Assembly (NCBI GenBank): GCA_902799855.1
Contig: CADCCA010000015.1
Span: 1-24,380, forward strand
Length of the DNA stretch: 24,380 nucleotides
Direction of reading: 5' to 3'
From: an uncultured Erysipelotrichaceae bacterium
GTDB lineage: Bacteria; Bacillota_I; Bacilli_A; RFN20; CAG-826
Made by a program: the position numbers and the translations under genes. The notes below the pieces were generated by a model, which did not search any database, had not been told where the DNA came from, and saw only the letters and a list, made by a program, of their open reading frames with translations. This document shows, in pieces, positions 8,210 to 17,891 of the stretch; positions within the stretch are counted from its first letter, which is position 1; the number at the start of each line of letters is the position of its first letter.

Positions 8210-9649
8210 CTAATAGTGAACGCGCTTACTACTCACGCCGAATTGGACGAAAGTGAATATCAAAATAATCACAAACAGGAACACCGCGCCGGCAGCGGCA
8301 AACGATGTCTGAGCAGTAATGTTCTCATAGACGTAATACACCACCGTCAGCATATCTTTAATTGGTGAGTTCGTACCACGTGTGGATGGACCACCGAAGA
8401 TAGCGACAATGGACGTGTATTCTTTAAAGGCACCGATAAAACTTGTAATCATTAAGTACAAGATTTGTGGTGAAAGAAGCGGAACGGTAATCTTGAATAG
8501 GACTTTCCACTTTGGCGCTGCATCGATTTGAGCAGCTTGATAGTATTGTTTATCAACGCCCTGTAAGCCGGAAAGAAGGATTAAGATCTTGAATGGAATG
8601 GAGTTCCAAACGATATAGATGCAAAGTGGGATCATCGCGACCCAACGATCTGCGCCATAAATCCAGGCAAACGGGTCTGTACCATTCGCGGCTGTTAAGC
8701 CGAAGATGGAGTTAACAATACCTTGTTTATCAAAGATAACAGAGAAAACCATACCAATGGCAATTGTATTAGTGACATATGGTAGGAAGAACACTGTTTG
8801 TAAAACTCTTTGGAACCACTTAATGGAGTTAAGGGCTACGGCGATGATTAACGCTAAGAAGATGGAAACAGGGACGGTGACAAATGTTAGTAATAAAGTA
8901 TTTGGAACCGCGTATTTAATAAAGGCTGTTTCTCTACCTAATTGACCAGCACCGGTTGTATAGGAAGAAATGCCAAAAATAATACCGAAGTTTTCAAGGG
9001 TGAATCCTTGACCTGTATTAGTGGAATATGAGTATCCTTTGGTAAAAGCAATGAGGATGGTATTCACTAATGGGTAGAGCAAGAAGACACCGATTAAGAC
9101 GATAACAGGGGCTAGATAGAGCCAACCTTTCCAGTTGTTTTTACTAGCGACATCGTCTAAACCAGACACTTGATATTCTTTTCTTCTACGTTTAGCAGGT
9201 TTAACTAAACGAATAATTGTCTTTTCTTGTTCGTTATCAATGTAGCCTTCTTTGGTATTAGAAGCATCGGTTTGCGCTTCTAGTTCTTGTTGATAAGCAA
9301 TACAATCGGCGCGATGTTTTTTGATGTTCTTAACGACTTGGATAATAAGCAAAATACCAACTGGAATACAGCCAAGTAAGGTATGTAAGATTGCCCATAA
9401 CCAAAGGTTCTTATCGAATTTAGTGGAACCATAGGTCATATTTGTGTAGATACAAATGATACTGTTAATGACCGTATATCCCGCTAAAACGAGGAAGACT
9501 TTGGCTTGTTCACCCAATTTGTTTTCAAATTTTGGGCCACCTTGAACATTAAGATTAATAAAGACGATGGCTAAACCGACAAAAGCGATTGCCAAAACGA
9601 TGAACGCCATCATCCAATATTTGTTAATTTTCTTAATTAATTTGTCCAC
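8210..9649 (-). CDS. ABC importer permease, MalF/UgpA type, with N-terminal membrane extension
   Basis: The 479-residue protein has a core permease domain from about residue 174 to the end with six predicted helices. Its EAA loop lies at about 366-392 (DKQYYQAAQIDAAPKWKVLFKITVPLL). Before the core there is an extension of some 170 residues: three predicted membrane helices (about 12-32, 51-71 and 84-107) and then a polar linker rich in Lys, Arg and Glu (108-160, including KRRRKE). UgpA-type permeases are normally about 290-300 residues, so this is a marked extension, though enterobacterial MalF also carries extra N-terminal helices. The gene starts 39 bases after the ATPase gene, with the ribosome site GAAAGGAGAATAGCG. 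Confidence 0.93.
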   Translation of the reverse strand: MDKLIKKINKYWMMAFIVLAIAFVGLAIVFINLNVQGGPKFENKLGEQAKVFLVLAGYTVINSIICIYTNMTYGSTKFDKNLWLWAILHTLLGCIPVGILLIIQVVKNIKKHRADCIAYQQELEAQTDASNTKEGYIDNEQEKTIIRLVKPAKRRRKEYQVSGLDDVASKNNWKGWLYLAPVIVLIGVFLLYPLVNTILIAFTKGYSYSTNTGQGFTLENFGIIFGISSYTTGAGQLGRETAFIKYAVPNTLLLTFVTVPVSIFLALIIAVALNSIKWFQRVLQTVFFLPYVTNTIAIGMVFSVIFDKQGIVNSIFGLTAANGTDPFAWIYGADRWVAMIPLCIYIVWNSIPFKILILLSGLQGVDKQYYQAAQIDAAPKWKVLFKITVPLLSPQILYLMITSFIGAFKEYTSIVAIFGGPSTRGTNSPIKDMLTVVYYVYENITAQTSFAAAGAVFLFVIILIFTFVQFGVSSKRVHY

Positions 9650-9688
9650 GCTATTCTCCTTTCTTTCAAATGAAACTAAGTTCCTTTT

Positions 9689-11602
9689 TTAATCGAGATA
9701 AATTCTCTCCTCGGTTTCATTATCAAAAATGAAAATCTTATGTGGTTTAACTTTTAAGGCCACCGCTCCTGCTTTGACATCATCGTCAGCGGAAATAATG
9801 GCTTTGAAAGTTGGTTTTGAACAGTTGGAGTTTGTACCAACAAGTGAAATATCACGACCCATAACTTGGATCATTTCACAATTAGCGTGCATGGCGTCCT
9901 TATCGTTTTTGCCTGCTAAAAGGAAGCCTTCTGGTCTAATAGCAACCCAAACTGGTTTGTCTTCAACGCCTTTAGCGTCGCCGACTGCATCACTACCAAT
10001 GTAAATCTTTTGGCCTTTAACTTCGCCTTTGAAGACATTGATTGGTGGGGTGCCTAAGAATTGGGCAACGAATAAGTTAGCTGGTGAATTGTAAACATCT
10101 TGTGGTTTGCCCATTTGTTGCATTTCACCTAACTTCATAACAACGATTTGATCAGAAATGGACATCGCTTCTTCTTGGTCGTGGGTAACGAATACAGAAG
10201 TAATGCCTGTTGATTGTTGAATACGACGAATCTCTTCACGTGTTTGTAATCTTAAACGGGCGTCTAAGTTAGAAAGAGGTTCATCTAATAATAAGACTTT
10301 TGGATGCTTAACAAGAGCACGGGCAATGGCGACACGTTGTTGTTGACCACCAGAGAGTTGATTTGGTTTACGTTGCAAATATTCATCGACTTGGACGAGT
10401 TTTGCGGTTTCATAAACGATGTCACGTCTCTCTTCTTTTGTGAGTTTACGGTGGGCAACGGCTTGAGCGATATCGGTTTCAACTTCGGAGAGTTGGAACT
10501 TCTCGGTCATTTCCTTAATGATTTCTTCCACCACTTGTTTGGCCGCTCTTAAAAGTCTGAAATACACTTTGACGTGTTTCTTATCGTAATAAAGTTTGTA
10601 ATCTGAGAATGAAAGCTTGCGTTCTTTTAAGAATGAACGAATATTGTTACTTAAATTCTTGTTTTGCACAGCGGTTACTGTATAAGAAGTTTGAGTAAAT
10701 GGAACCGCGGCATTATTGGAAACATTTTCAACCCACTCTTGTAATTTTGTGTGTGGGAGTTTTTCGATTCTCGCCATTAATTCATAACCGTGTTGTGTTT
10801 TAGCGATTGCGGCTTCTTTTGGATTACCGAATCCACGGCAAGCATTTTGATAGGCGTTAATGACGTCATCGATACGGGAATTTGAGAATGATTTGTCTAA
10901 ACGACCTCTAAAGGTCGCATCTAATGTTTCTTGTTCGTCAATAATATTGACTGTCGCTCTGAATGTTGTATCGAATAAAGCATCAGAACATTGTTCTTCA
11001 CTTTCATTAACTAATTTGCATTTAACGATCTTTTCAACATTATCAGTAAATAATTGCTTGGTCGCAGGAGAGACACCATTCAATGTCACTTCGATGTTTA
11101 ATAGGTTATTGTTTAATGATGTTTGAATACTGAATTGTTTATTTTTTAAGCCCACTTTTCTACCAAGGGAAACAAAGCTCTTTTCGATACCTTTTTGGAT
11201 ATCATCTTTAGCCATTTCATATTCATAGGAAAGTTTATAGATAAAAAAGGTAACAAGAGGAATTTCGACTTGTAAGTTTGTGAGTGGGAATTCAATGTTT
11301 TTATAAATTGTCATATGAGGGTAAAGAGCGTAGTTTTGGAAAACTAAGCCAATACCTCTTTTTTCTGGTGATAAATTGGTCACTTCTTGGTCACCGAACC
11401 ACACTTCACCAGAAGTTGGGATTTGTAACCCACTTATCATATAAAGGGTTGTAGACTTACCGCATCCAGAAGGACCGAGTAAACCGACCAATGTGCCGTC
11501 TGGGACAACAAAGTCTAAATCTTTAACAGCGATAGTATCGCGGATACCTTTCTTTTGATCGCCTGGGAAAATTTTTGTGAGGTCTTTAATTTTAATTTCC
11601 AT
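9689..11602 (-). CDS. ABC importer ATPase (MalK/UgpC/MsmX family) with about 275-residue insertion
   Basis: I place the start at the ATG at 11602 ([10 protein letters not shown]), since AAGGAG lies 8 bases before it and family alignment begins there; an in-frame ATG at 11656 would overlap the upstream gene. The 637-residue product has Walker [10 protein letters not shown] at 43-51, the Q-loop at Gln89 ([12 protein letters not shown]), signature LSGGQ at 416-420, Walker B VLLLDE at 436-441, switch His474 and a C-terminal TOBE-like regulatory region from about 515. In MalK, 47 residues separate YPH from LSGGQ; here 322 do. The extra segment (about 113-387) sits in the helical subdomain and resembles no domain I recognise. 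Typical family members are about 370 residues. Enlarged UgpC-type ATPases are known in mycoplasmas (MG_187/MPN134 type). The protein powers the importer encoded just downstream. Confidence 0.93.
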   Translation of the reverse strand: MEIKIKDLTKIFPGDQKKGIRDTIAVKDLDFVVPDGTLVGLLGPSGCGKSTTLYMISGLQIPTSGEVWFGDQEVTNLSPEKRGIGLVFQNYALYPHMTIYKNIEFPLTNLQVEIPLVTFFIYKLSYEYEMAKDDIQKGIEKSFVSLGRKVGLKNKQFSIQTSLNNNLLNIEVTLNGVSPATKQLFTDNVEKIVKCKLVNESEEQCSDALFDTTFRATVNIIDEQETLDATFRGRLDKSFSNSRIDDVINAYQNACRGFGNPKEAAIAKTQHGYELMARIEKLPHTKLQEWVENVSNNAAVPFTQTSYTVTAVQNKNLSNNIRSFLKERKLSFSDYKLYYDKKHVKVYFRLLRAAKQVVEEIIKEMTEKFQLSEVETDIAQAVAHRKLTKEERRDIVYETAKLVQVDEYLQRKPNQLSGGQQQRVAIARALVKHPKVLLLDEPLSNLDARLRLQTREEIRRIQQSTGITSVFVTHDQEEAMSISDQIVVMKLGEMQQMGKPQDVYNSPANLFVAQFLGTPPINVFKGEVKGQKIYIGSDAVGDAKGVEDKPVWVAIRPEGFLLAGKNDKDAMHANCEMIQVMGRDISLVGTNSNCSKPTFKAIISADDDVKAGAVALKVKPHKIFIFDNETEERIYLD

Positions 11603-11621
11603 AAGACATACTCCTTTATGA

Positions 11622-14420
11622 TTATTTAGTGCCGTCGTCAAACACATCTTTATCAAGATGTAATTTTAGTGCTTGTCTGCGTTTCTTCATGAGTTTAATT
11701 GCCACTACTGCATTCTTAACGAAGAAGCCAAGGGCAATCGCACCGAAGACGACAAAGGCGATGACGAAAGCATCAATTGGGTTATAAGTTGGAACAGTGC
11801 TATAGAAAACTGCGAATCTAAGAATTGTGAAATTCAAAGCAGCGGTAATGAGCACTAAACCGAAGAAGCCTAATAAAGCGGACTTGAGATAGGCTTTTGG
11901 TTTCATTCTTCTAAACTCGTCATTCTTGTATTTGTTCTTCTTGTAGAAGAAGAGCGCTACTGCTAAAGCAGCATAAGCCACTACTAAAACGAGATAGAAG
12001 ACGAGTAAGTAAACGTTGACATCAAAGAACTTCAAGGACTTACCACTATTTGGAAGGACTTCGATGTTACCGAAAACATTAATGAATTGGGTATTTTGAA
12101 CAACGTTATGTGAAGAAGCATTATATAAGTGGATGTTGACGGTCATGCCAGAAACACCGACCGCTAAGATATCCTTGCTATCAACACCTTCAAGTTTGTT
12201 GTTATTGATTAAGAAAGAGACGACATTGTTTTTCTCTTGGTTAATTTCAATAACTGGGCTTGGGGAAGAAATTGGAATTTCTTTTTCCACTGGTTGGCCA
12301 TTCTTGTTGTAAACAACAATGATGGACGCCATATTTAAGCTGGAGAATGTATATCTAAATTTGATATCGCCCGCTAAGATGGCGTTGAGGTTTGTTTCAA
12401 CTTTAGTACGTGAAGAATTGTCATTGATATAAAGAAGTGGAGCGTTGAAAGGTTGAACGATTTTCACATCTTCCGCGGCAAAAGCGGAGGCACCGTTATA
12501 GTATTTGCCATCTTCTCCAAGGGTGAAAACTTTCATTTGACCTTTTTCATCGATGACACCATCTTCATCTCTAGCATAGCCAGCATAGGCTGTACCTAAG
12601 ACTTTATCCACCACCATACCAACGGATGTATAGGAACCGAATTTGGATGATGATTTGTATTTGGTTTTAATTAATTCGTCAACACTAGTCATCTTGTTGA
12701 AGCGGACGATTGCACCAACTCTGAGCTTATTCTTTGGTGTACGAGCAATAACATTACCACTACCATCTTTTGTTTCTTCGTATTCAGGAACATAAATAAA
12801 TGGTCTAACTGCCGTAGTCTTTTGTGAAATTGGGAATGGACTCATGGAGTTAAGAAGATTACCAGTTGGTTTGCCTTCTTCATCAACTTCATCGACTGGG
12901 TTATCTAAAACGATATAAGAAACGAATTCATATTTATCGATGTTATCGTTATGGAATGTGTAGAATTGCACGAAGATATTTGTGCGAACTTCACCGGATT
13001 TGAATAAGAGTTTATAAACTTCACCATACTTGGTGTCGTCATATTCTGGAAGATGGACATATTTCATATCTTCTTCTGTTTGATAAACATCTTTGCTCAC
13101 TTCAAAGGCATTGATTTTTTCTTTGAATTGGTTACATAAAGCATTTGCTTCTTCTTCTGTTTCAAATTCTTGAGCGATTGTTAAGTATTTATCAGTCGCT
13201 GTTTCGAATGCTTGATGGAAGAAGGTTTCACCGTTTAAAACAGGAATAAATGGGGTTTCTGTTTCTCCAACGTGATAAGGAACGGCATAGTTAGCGAAGA
13301 CTTTTTTAATTTCTTCTTCTGGCCATTTTTCCTTTTCTTCGATGTAATAACGTTGTGCTTTAAAGACGTTATAGAATTCGTATGAACTCTCATCAATTGT
13401 TTCACCTTTATCAAGGTTGATAGTTATTTCAAATGAGCTTGTCTTACCGTAAATCTTACTTCCGACAGCATCATATGGGTTTGTTTGGTGTTTGGTAGGA
13501 ATTGTTTGATACTCGGTTGTTTGATTACCTTGAGCATCAGTTTTAACGTATGAAACGGTTAATGGATATGAACCGAATAAGATATCTTCTTTACCTTTGT
13601 AGCCGAGAATGAAGTCTTCAGCATCACCAAAGGATGTGGTTGAACCAGAGTGTTTAACAGAGGCTTTGGAGGAATCTTGTAATTCTGCACCCCATTCGAT
13701 TTGAGATGGATTAGCATCTGTCCAGTCATCAGCCCAGCCTTCTGGTTTACTTGTGGCAACACATTTGAATGTCACTGTAGCTGGAACATTAACAAACGCT
13801 CCACTAGCGATCTCTTCAATGCCATCGCAAATATAGATGGCTGTTAAGTCTCTATAGGCATCGTAAGTGACGATATTTGTCGCACTTGGAACATCATATT
13901 CCACAGTTTGATACATCGCGTTAGACGCCACTTTGGTGTTTTTAATGGTGAAACGACTACCATAGCTAATCGAATTAGAAATGTAGAGTGATGCTTGATT
14001 AGCGGCCGCTTTGGCTTGGTAAACGAAACCATTTAATGCTTTGTCAGGTACTTCTTCTGTGAATGGATCTGACTTAACTCCGGAATATCTAGCATCATCA
14101 ACAACATAAAAAACATCCTTACTCGATGGGGCAAATGCTTCAAGCACTTGGCTCTCAAATTGTACATTGAGGTGACGAGACAAAGATGTTCCGGTGTATG
14201 AGACGATTTTTGGTGCTAACTGAGCACTAGAGATTTCAGAGTATTGAGAAGGGTCGACACTTTCGGTAGCGAGATCATACAAGGCACTTTTTGCGACTGC
14301 TACCTTTGTTAAGCCACTACCACTTCTTGAAATGACACCAACTGTTGCTAAACCAACTAAAAAACTGGAAATAACAAAAACAGCGGAAGTCATTTTAGTC
14401 TTTGAATGATTCTTTTTCAT
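11622..14420 (-). CDS. Large membrane-anchored surface protein with BspA-like LRR segment
   Basis: This 932-residue protein is the first gene after the consensus promoter at 14451-14479. Residues 12-32 form an N-terminal membrane helix or signal sequence without a lipobox. Residues about 190-245 carry one LRR_5/BspA-like repeat with its typical cap ([22 protein letters not shown]...[14 protein letters not shown]). The middle (250-790) is a long, probably extracellular region that I do not recognise, rich in Asp, Glu, Lys and Tyr. Three membrane helices follow near the C-terminus (about 803-826, 847-872 and 882-906), and then a basic cytoplasmic tail. The ATPase gene begins 19 bases later, so co-expression with the importer is likely. 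It may be an accessory receptor or scaffold for the importer; that is inference from position only. Confidence 0.85.
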   Translation of the reverse strand: MKKNHSKTKMTSAVFVISSFLVGLATVGVISRSGSGLTKVAVAKSALYDLATESVDPSQYSEISSAQLAPKIVSYTGTSLSRHLNVQFESQVLEAFAPSSKDVFYVVDDARYSGVKSDPFTEEVPDKALNGFVYQAKAAANQASLYISNSISYGSRFTIKNTKVASNAMYQTVEYDVPSATNIVTYDAYRDLTAIYICDGIEEIASGAFVNVPATVTFKCVATSKPEGWADDWTDANPSQIEWGAELQDSSKASVKHSGSTTSFGDAEDFILGYKGKEDILFGSYPLTVSYVKTDAQGNQTTEYQTIPTKHQTNPYDAVGSKIYGKTSSFEITINLDKGETIDESSYEFYNVFKAQRYYIEEKEKWPEEEIKKVFANYAVPYHVGETETPFIPVLNGETFFHQAFETATDKYLTIAQEFETEEEANALCNQFKEKINAFEVSKDVYQTEEDMKYVHLPEYDDTKYGEVYKLLFKSGEVRTNIFVQFYTFHNDNIDKYEFVSYIVLDNPVDEVDEEGKPTGNLLNSMSPFPISQKTTAVRPFIYVPEYEETKDGSGNVIARTPKNKLRVGAIVRFNKMTSVDELIKTKYKSSSKFGSYTSVGMVVDKVLGTAYAGYARDEDGVIDEKGQMKVFTLGEDGKYYNGASAFAAEDVKIVQPFNAPLLYINDNSSRTKVETNLNAILAGDIKFRYTFSSLNMASIIVVYNKNGQPVEKEIPISSPSPVIEINQEKNNVVSFLINNNKLEGVDSKDILAVGVSGMTVNIHLYNASSHNVVQNTQFINVFGNIEVLPNSGKSLKFFDVNVYLLVFYLVLVVAYAALAVALFFYKKNKYKNDEFRRMKPKAYLKSALLGFFGLVLITAALNFTILRFAVFYSTVPTYNPIDAFVIAFVVFGAIALGFFVKNAVVAIKLMKKRRQALKLHLDKDVFDDGTK

Positions 14421-14422
14421 AC

Positions 14423-14437
14423 GTTGATATCCTCAAC
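14423..14437 (-). promoter_or_regulatory. Hairpin with the ribosome site in its loop
   Basis: On the minus strand GTTGA-GGATA-TCAAC forms a perfect 5-bp stem whose loop includes part of the Shine-Dalgarno sequence (GAGG), two bases before the ATG at 14420. This could limit initiation on the first gene of the importer operon. Confidence 0.4.
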
Positions 14438-14450
14438 TCTTACAAAAAAG

Positions 14451-14479
14451 ATTATATGCGAGCACGGGCGCATTGTCAA
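14451..14479 (-). promoter_or_regulatory. Consensus sigma-A promoter of the importer operon
   Basis: The minus strand reads TTGACA (14479-14474), a 17-base spacer, and TATAAT (14456-14451). Both hexamers match the consensus exactly and the spacing is ideal. It begins six bases after the stop of the upstream RDD gene and would start transcription about 25 bases before the ATG at 14420. The spacer is unusually GC-rich for this genome (ATGCGCCCGTGCTCGCA). Confidence 0.88.
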
Positions 14480-14484
14480 ATATA

Positions 14485-15576
14485 TTAGTCAGGCAATTTG
14501 AAATCAGTTGGAGTCTTATAAACTGAGGCTTTATCACTTAAAGCGTCAATCTTATTGTAGTATATTTTTTGCTTGCTTGTATCGACTTCATTTAATCTTA
14601 ATAAATAGTCTGGGAAACCTTGTTTTTCTTTGGTGAATAACATCATTGTAAATGATATTATAAATGGCGCGCCAAAGGTAAAGATCGATAAAACTAATTC
14701 TGAAACAAAGAAGATACCAAATCTCGCTAAATACCTTGATAATGTAGGAGAGAAGATATTCTTATCAACAAGACCGATTCGATAGAGAGCTTTGCCCAAT
14801 GTTTGACGTCCTCTTCTAAAGAATAAAGGTGGGATAAAATATACGAGTAAAGCACCCACAAAATAAGCGCTTGGAAGTTCGATAAATAATAGGTATTTTC
14901 CTTCATTGGATAAGTAATTTTTGTTTTTTTTTACGCATTTTGTCAGATAATCATCAACCAGGTTATTATCCATCATCGGTTTATAAAAATCTTCAAAGTA
15001 GGTTTGATATGAATAATAAGGAATCCCACTTTCATTTACCGGAATAAAAATTTCTTCAGTAACATTGTTTTTTTCAAAAAAATGTTCGTGACCTTCAATT
15101 TTGCCAACTTTCGCCAATTTTTGTTCGTTCACATAATTAGTGATTTCATCTTGGAATTTTGGCTTAATTGTGGCCATGTATGTAGTGAATTTATCAATCG
15201 CACTATCGCAGCGACCAATAATATCCTTATAGGTAAGATTATTTTGACGAGGTAACCAATAAGTCATGAGTTGGATGGAATCACCATATTTGTACTCGTT
15301 AATGTCAAAACCACGAGTATCCACTGCTGATCCATTTGTTCTATCAGCGTTAATAAATAGACTTGAGGAGAGTTGTATTTCGCGAATATTATGGTCATTG
15401 TCCTTATACATACTTGTGGACTGCACGATTGCTCTAGAGATGATAAACGCGACAATTGTCACACCCACCATTAAAAGAATATCGATGAAATTAGCTAAAA
15501 CACGATGGTATAGTTTTGGCCTTTCGTATTCAACTTTGATTATTTCTACTTTCTCGATTTCTTTATTTTCATCCAT
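14485..15576 (-). CDS. RDD-family membrane protein (second of a pair)
   Basis: The start is placed at the ATG at 15576 (MDENKEIEK), one base after the upstream stop codon and 14 bases after GAAAGG; an ATG at 15612 has no ribosome site. The 363-residue product opens with a charged cytoplasmic segment, then the RDD signature YHRVLANFIDILLMVG and a first membrane helix of about 25 residues. A polar region of about 190 residues follows, then further helices and the RQTLGKALYRIGLVD segment typical of RDD proteins. RDD proteins are often small; this one is long because of the polar insert between helices 1 and 2. Function is unknown, although some family members act in ion exchange. It forms an operon with the neighbouring RDD and phosphatase genes. 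Confidence 0.8.
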   Translation of the reverse strand: MDENKEIEKVEIIKVEYERPKLYHRVLANFIDILLMVGVTIVAFIISRAIVQSTSMYKDNDHNIREIQLSSSLFINADRTNGSAVDTRGFDINEYKYGDSIQLMTYWLPRQNNLTYKDIIGRCDSAIDKFTTYMATIKPKFQDEITNYVNEQKLAKVGKIEGHEHFFEKNNVTEEIFIPVNESGIPYYSYQTYFEDFYKPMMDNNLVDDYLTKCVKKNKNYLSNEGKYLLFIELPSAYFVGALLVYFIPPLFFRRGRQTLGKALYRIGLVDKNIFSPTLSRYLARFGIFFVSELVLSIFTFGAPFIISFTMMLFTKEKQGFPDYLLRLNEVDTSKQKIYYNKIDALSDKASVYKTPTDFKLPD

Positions 15577-15577
15577 A

Positions 15578-16717
15578 TTAGACGTTATAACCTTTCGCAC
15601 GGTAGATTTCATCTAAATCATCATTTTTAATGATTAGTGAACGTGAGAGCATATCGCAAAGAGATTGATTTAATGGTGTCGCGATAATAAATATTAAAGA
15701 TATTAATTGAATAAATAATCCAATAAATAATAGACCTGGTAATAATGGGATAGAGAATAGATAAGTAAATGCTGCATACGTCATTGGCATAAAGAAGATG
15801 ATTGGAATGTTAAAGACTAACATATAAATAAACTGTAAGAAGTTTTCTACGTTATTTAATAGATAGATATTATTTGTTCCAATTCTGGTGACACGCATCA
15901 TCATCATCGCTAAAGTGCGATTATCTTTATGAATGAATGGAATGATGAGGAAATAGACAAGTAACGATAATAAATAGGAAATAATGGAAGCAATGACTAA
16001 ATGCCATTGGAAGAAAGATTCTGCGGCATCAACGATGGCTTGTTTCTCTAAATAACTATTACCGTTATAAGTGATGTCATTCTTCTTAATGTCTTTAAAA
16101 ACAGAAGCATAAAAATTCATGAATCCATTTTGCATATTAGCGAGCATTTTCTCGCCATCTTTACTCATGTCTTTAGGTGAAAAGAAGGATAATTTGATAT
16201 TGGTTTTAACTTCATCGATTAAACTGATCTCATCGCCGTTAAATATAAAGTAATTGTTCTCTTTATTAAAGTCATCAATTTGTGATAAATAAGCATCTTT
16301 ATCGTTTCTAATATCGAAGTAGAAATGTCTAATGACTTCGTTATCGATATTATGACCATATTGCGGGTGTTCACTTAATGAATCGCTGTCTTCAAAACAA
16401 TAATAAGATAAGAAGCAGTTCATTGTGTATTCGACGTTAGCGTTGTAATAGTAAATATCACTGGCGTTTTCATGGAATAAAACCTTCTGATTATATAAGA
16501 TTCCATACTGCACTTCTGCCGCGGCATTACTCTCCTCACTTCTTGTTGTAGATAATGTCATGATGTTACTAAGCGGCATGACAAGAGCGTTAAAGAAGAC
16601 AAACGTTAAAATGAACATTAGGAAGAAATCCGCGAGAAAAACAAGGACACGTTTGCCCTTTGTAATTGGTTGTATATCAACAACCTTTTGTTTTTCTTCT
16701 AAAACTTCTTCTTCCAT
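15578..16717 (-). CDS. RDD-like membrane protein (first of a pair)
   Basis: The 379-residue protein has an RDD-like first helix at 22-49 (KRVLVFLADFFLMFILTFVFF), a polar segment of about 180 residues rich in Asn, Asp and Tyr, and four more hydrophobic stretches between about 236 and 355. The end (CDMLSRSLIIKNDDLDEIYRAKGY) is cytoplasmic in the simplest model. The start ATG overlaps the stop of the phosphatase gene by one base (TAATG), a sign of translational coupling. Its layout parallels the next RDD protein, so the two probably form a heteromeric complex. No specific substrate or partner can be named. Confidence 0.78.
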   Translation of the reverse strand: MEEEVLEEKQKVVDIQPITKGKRVLVFLADFFLMFILTFVFFNALVMPLSNIMTLSTTRSEESNAAAEVQYGILYNQKVLFHENASDIYYYNANVEYTMNCFLSYYCFEDSDSLSEHPQYGHNIDNEVIRHFYFDIRNDKDAYLSQIDDFNKENNYFIFNGDEISLIDEVKTNIKLSFFSPKDMSKDGEKMLANMQNGFMNFYASVFKDIKKNDITYNGNSYLEKQAIVDAAESFFQWHLVIASIISYLLSLLVYFLIIPFIHKDNRTLAMMMMRVTRIGTNNIYLLNNVENFLQFIYMLVFNIPIIFFMPMTYAAFTYLFSIPLLPGLLFIGLFIQLISLIFIIATPLNQSLCDMLSRSLIIKNDDLDEIYRAKGYNV

Positions 16718-17844
16718 TACGCTACTTTGAGATTATTAATAATTCTGTCTAAGTTTTCTGTGGTGACACCGATCTTGTCACTTGATAAATAGTTATAGAT
16801 TTTATCTTTTAAAGTTTCACCTTCTGTTTGGTGAATGACATTAACGTATTTAGTGGTCGCATTTGGATTAATGGAGTAATAAATATTTTCTAACTTAACG
16901 GGAGAACCAATGTTATAGAAATTAGAGAATAAATAATCGCGATATAAAGCTTCTTCATCAAAACCCAATAAGCCTTTTAATAAATAGGAAATGCAACCTG
17001 TTCTATCAGTGCCTCTTACACAGTGAATATCACATGGATATTTACTACCATCAGCGAGCATTGTAAAGATAATTTTGATTGTTTCTGGATTATTATATTC
17101 GCTGTTTTTATAGGTTAAAATATTTTGGCCACCAAAATAAAGAGGTGCAGGTATAACTGTTTTGATAACTGCCTCTTCATTAGCGCCTTTTTCATCGTCT
17201 TTTCTAAGGTCGATACGCGACTTAAAACGGAGTTGCTTAAGTTGTTCTTTTCCTTTTTCAGTAATTGAAGTTGGATGATCTTCATCTTCAATTGTGTTAT
17301 TCATTAAAGTTGAAGAACGATAAACTAGGCCTTGTTTCATATGCACACCATCACCAAGGTCTCTAAAATTAGTCATACCATCGATGGTAATTGTTCTAAG
17401 GAATCCTTGAGGAGTGGTAAATTCGTATTTAGTTTCACTCTTGAGTTCTTCACCATCCATAATCGAAACACTCATGGTATATTTCATGTTGATTTTATAG
17501 TTAATGAAATCAATTTCGTTTTGATCTGTAACATATGAACCATCAATATCACCATCACTAGCTGTGAAACTGACATAATAAGACACTTTTTCACCTTCCT
17601 TGAGATTTGCTGTTTCCCAAGAGAAATGAATTGGTAAATTATCTCCTAAGTCCGTTTTAGCGTTAATATAGGCATTCATGTCTTTATAGTCATAGTTCTC
17701 TTGCGCGAAATATTCTTTTACAAGATCAGAATGTATCTCGATACTCGCTTCTAGTGGCTTAACACTTATTTCAGGAGAAACATTACCACTCGAGCAAGCG
17801 ACTAAAGAAGTTAAGATTAGTAAACTAAATATTTGTTTCTTCAT
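16717..17844 (-). CDS. Exported tyrosine/dual-specificity phosphatase-like lipoprotein
   Basis: This 375-residue lipoprotein has lipobox LVAC with Cys17. Residues 25-145 are a beta-rich domain, possibly fibronectin-III-like. Residues 150-370 match the Y_phosphatase3 type of protein tyrosine phosphatase: NFRDLG at 159-164, GLVYRSS at 172-178, RIDLRKDDE at 210-218, and the P-loop HCVRGTDRTG with catalytic Cys275 and Arg281 (CX5R). All core residues are present, so it should be active, and the lipid anchor places it outside the membrane. Phosphatases of this type can act on phosphotyrosine, phosphoinositides or small phosphoesters. It is the first gene of a three-gene unit with two RDD proteins. 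The ribosome site is weak (AAGG, 8 bases before the ATG). Confidence 0.87.
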   Translation of the reverse strand: MKKQIFSLLILTSLVACSSGNVSPEISVKPLEASIEIHSDLVKEYFAQENYDYKDMNAYINAKTDLGDNLPIHFSWETANLKEGEKVSYYVSFTASDGDIDGSYVTDQNEIDFINYKINMKYTMSVSIMDGEELKSETKYEFTTPQGFLRTITIDGMTNFRDLGDGVHMKQGLVYRSSTLMNNTIEDEDHPTSITEKGKEQLKQLRFKSRIDLRKDDEKGANEEAVIKTVIPAPLYFGGQNILTYKNSEYNNPETIKIIFTMLADGSKYPCDIHCVRGTDRTGCISYLLKGLLGFDEEALYRDYLFSNFYNIGSPVKLENIYYSINPNATTKYVNVIHQTEGETLKDKIYNYLSSDKIGVTTENLDRIINNLKVA

Positions 17845-17862
17845 AAAAAATACCTTAATAAG

Positions 17863-17891
17863 AATATACCATATATTTTATATAAAATAAA
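17863..17891 (-). promoter_or_regulatory. Possible extended -10 promoter of the phosphatase/RDD operon
   Basis: On the minus strand TGG-TATATT (17871-17863) is an extended -10 element 18 bases before the phosphatase ATG. The -35 would be TTTATT at 17891-17886, a poor match that falls in the T-run of the tuf terminator. Confidence 0.4.

Noticed and set aside
15266..15616. Plus-strand open frame of 116 codons
   Set aside because: It is antisense to the RDD gene, without a ribosome site or any recognisable motif.
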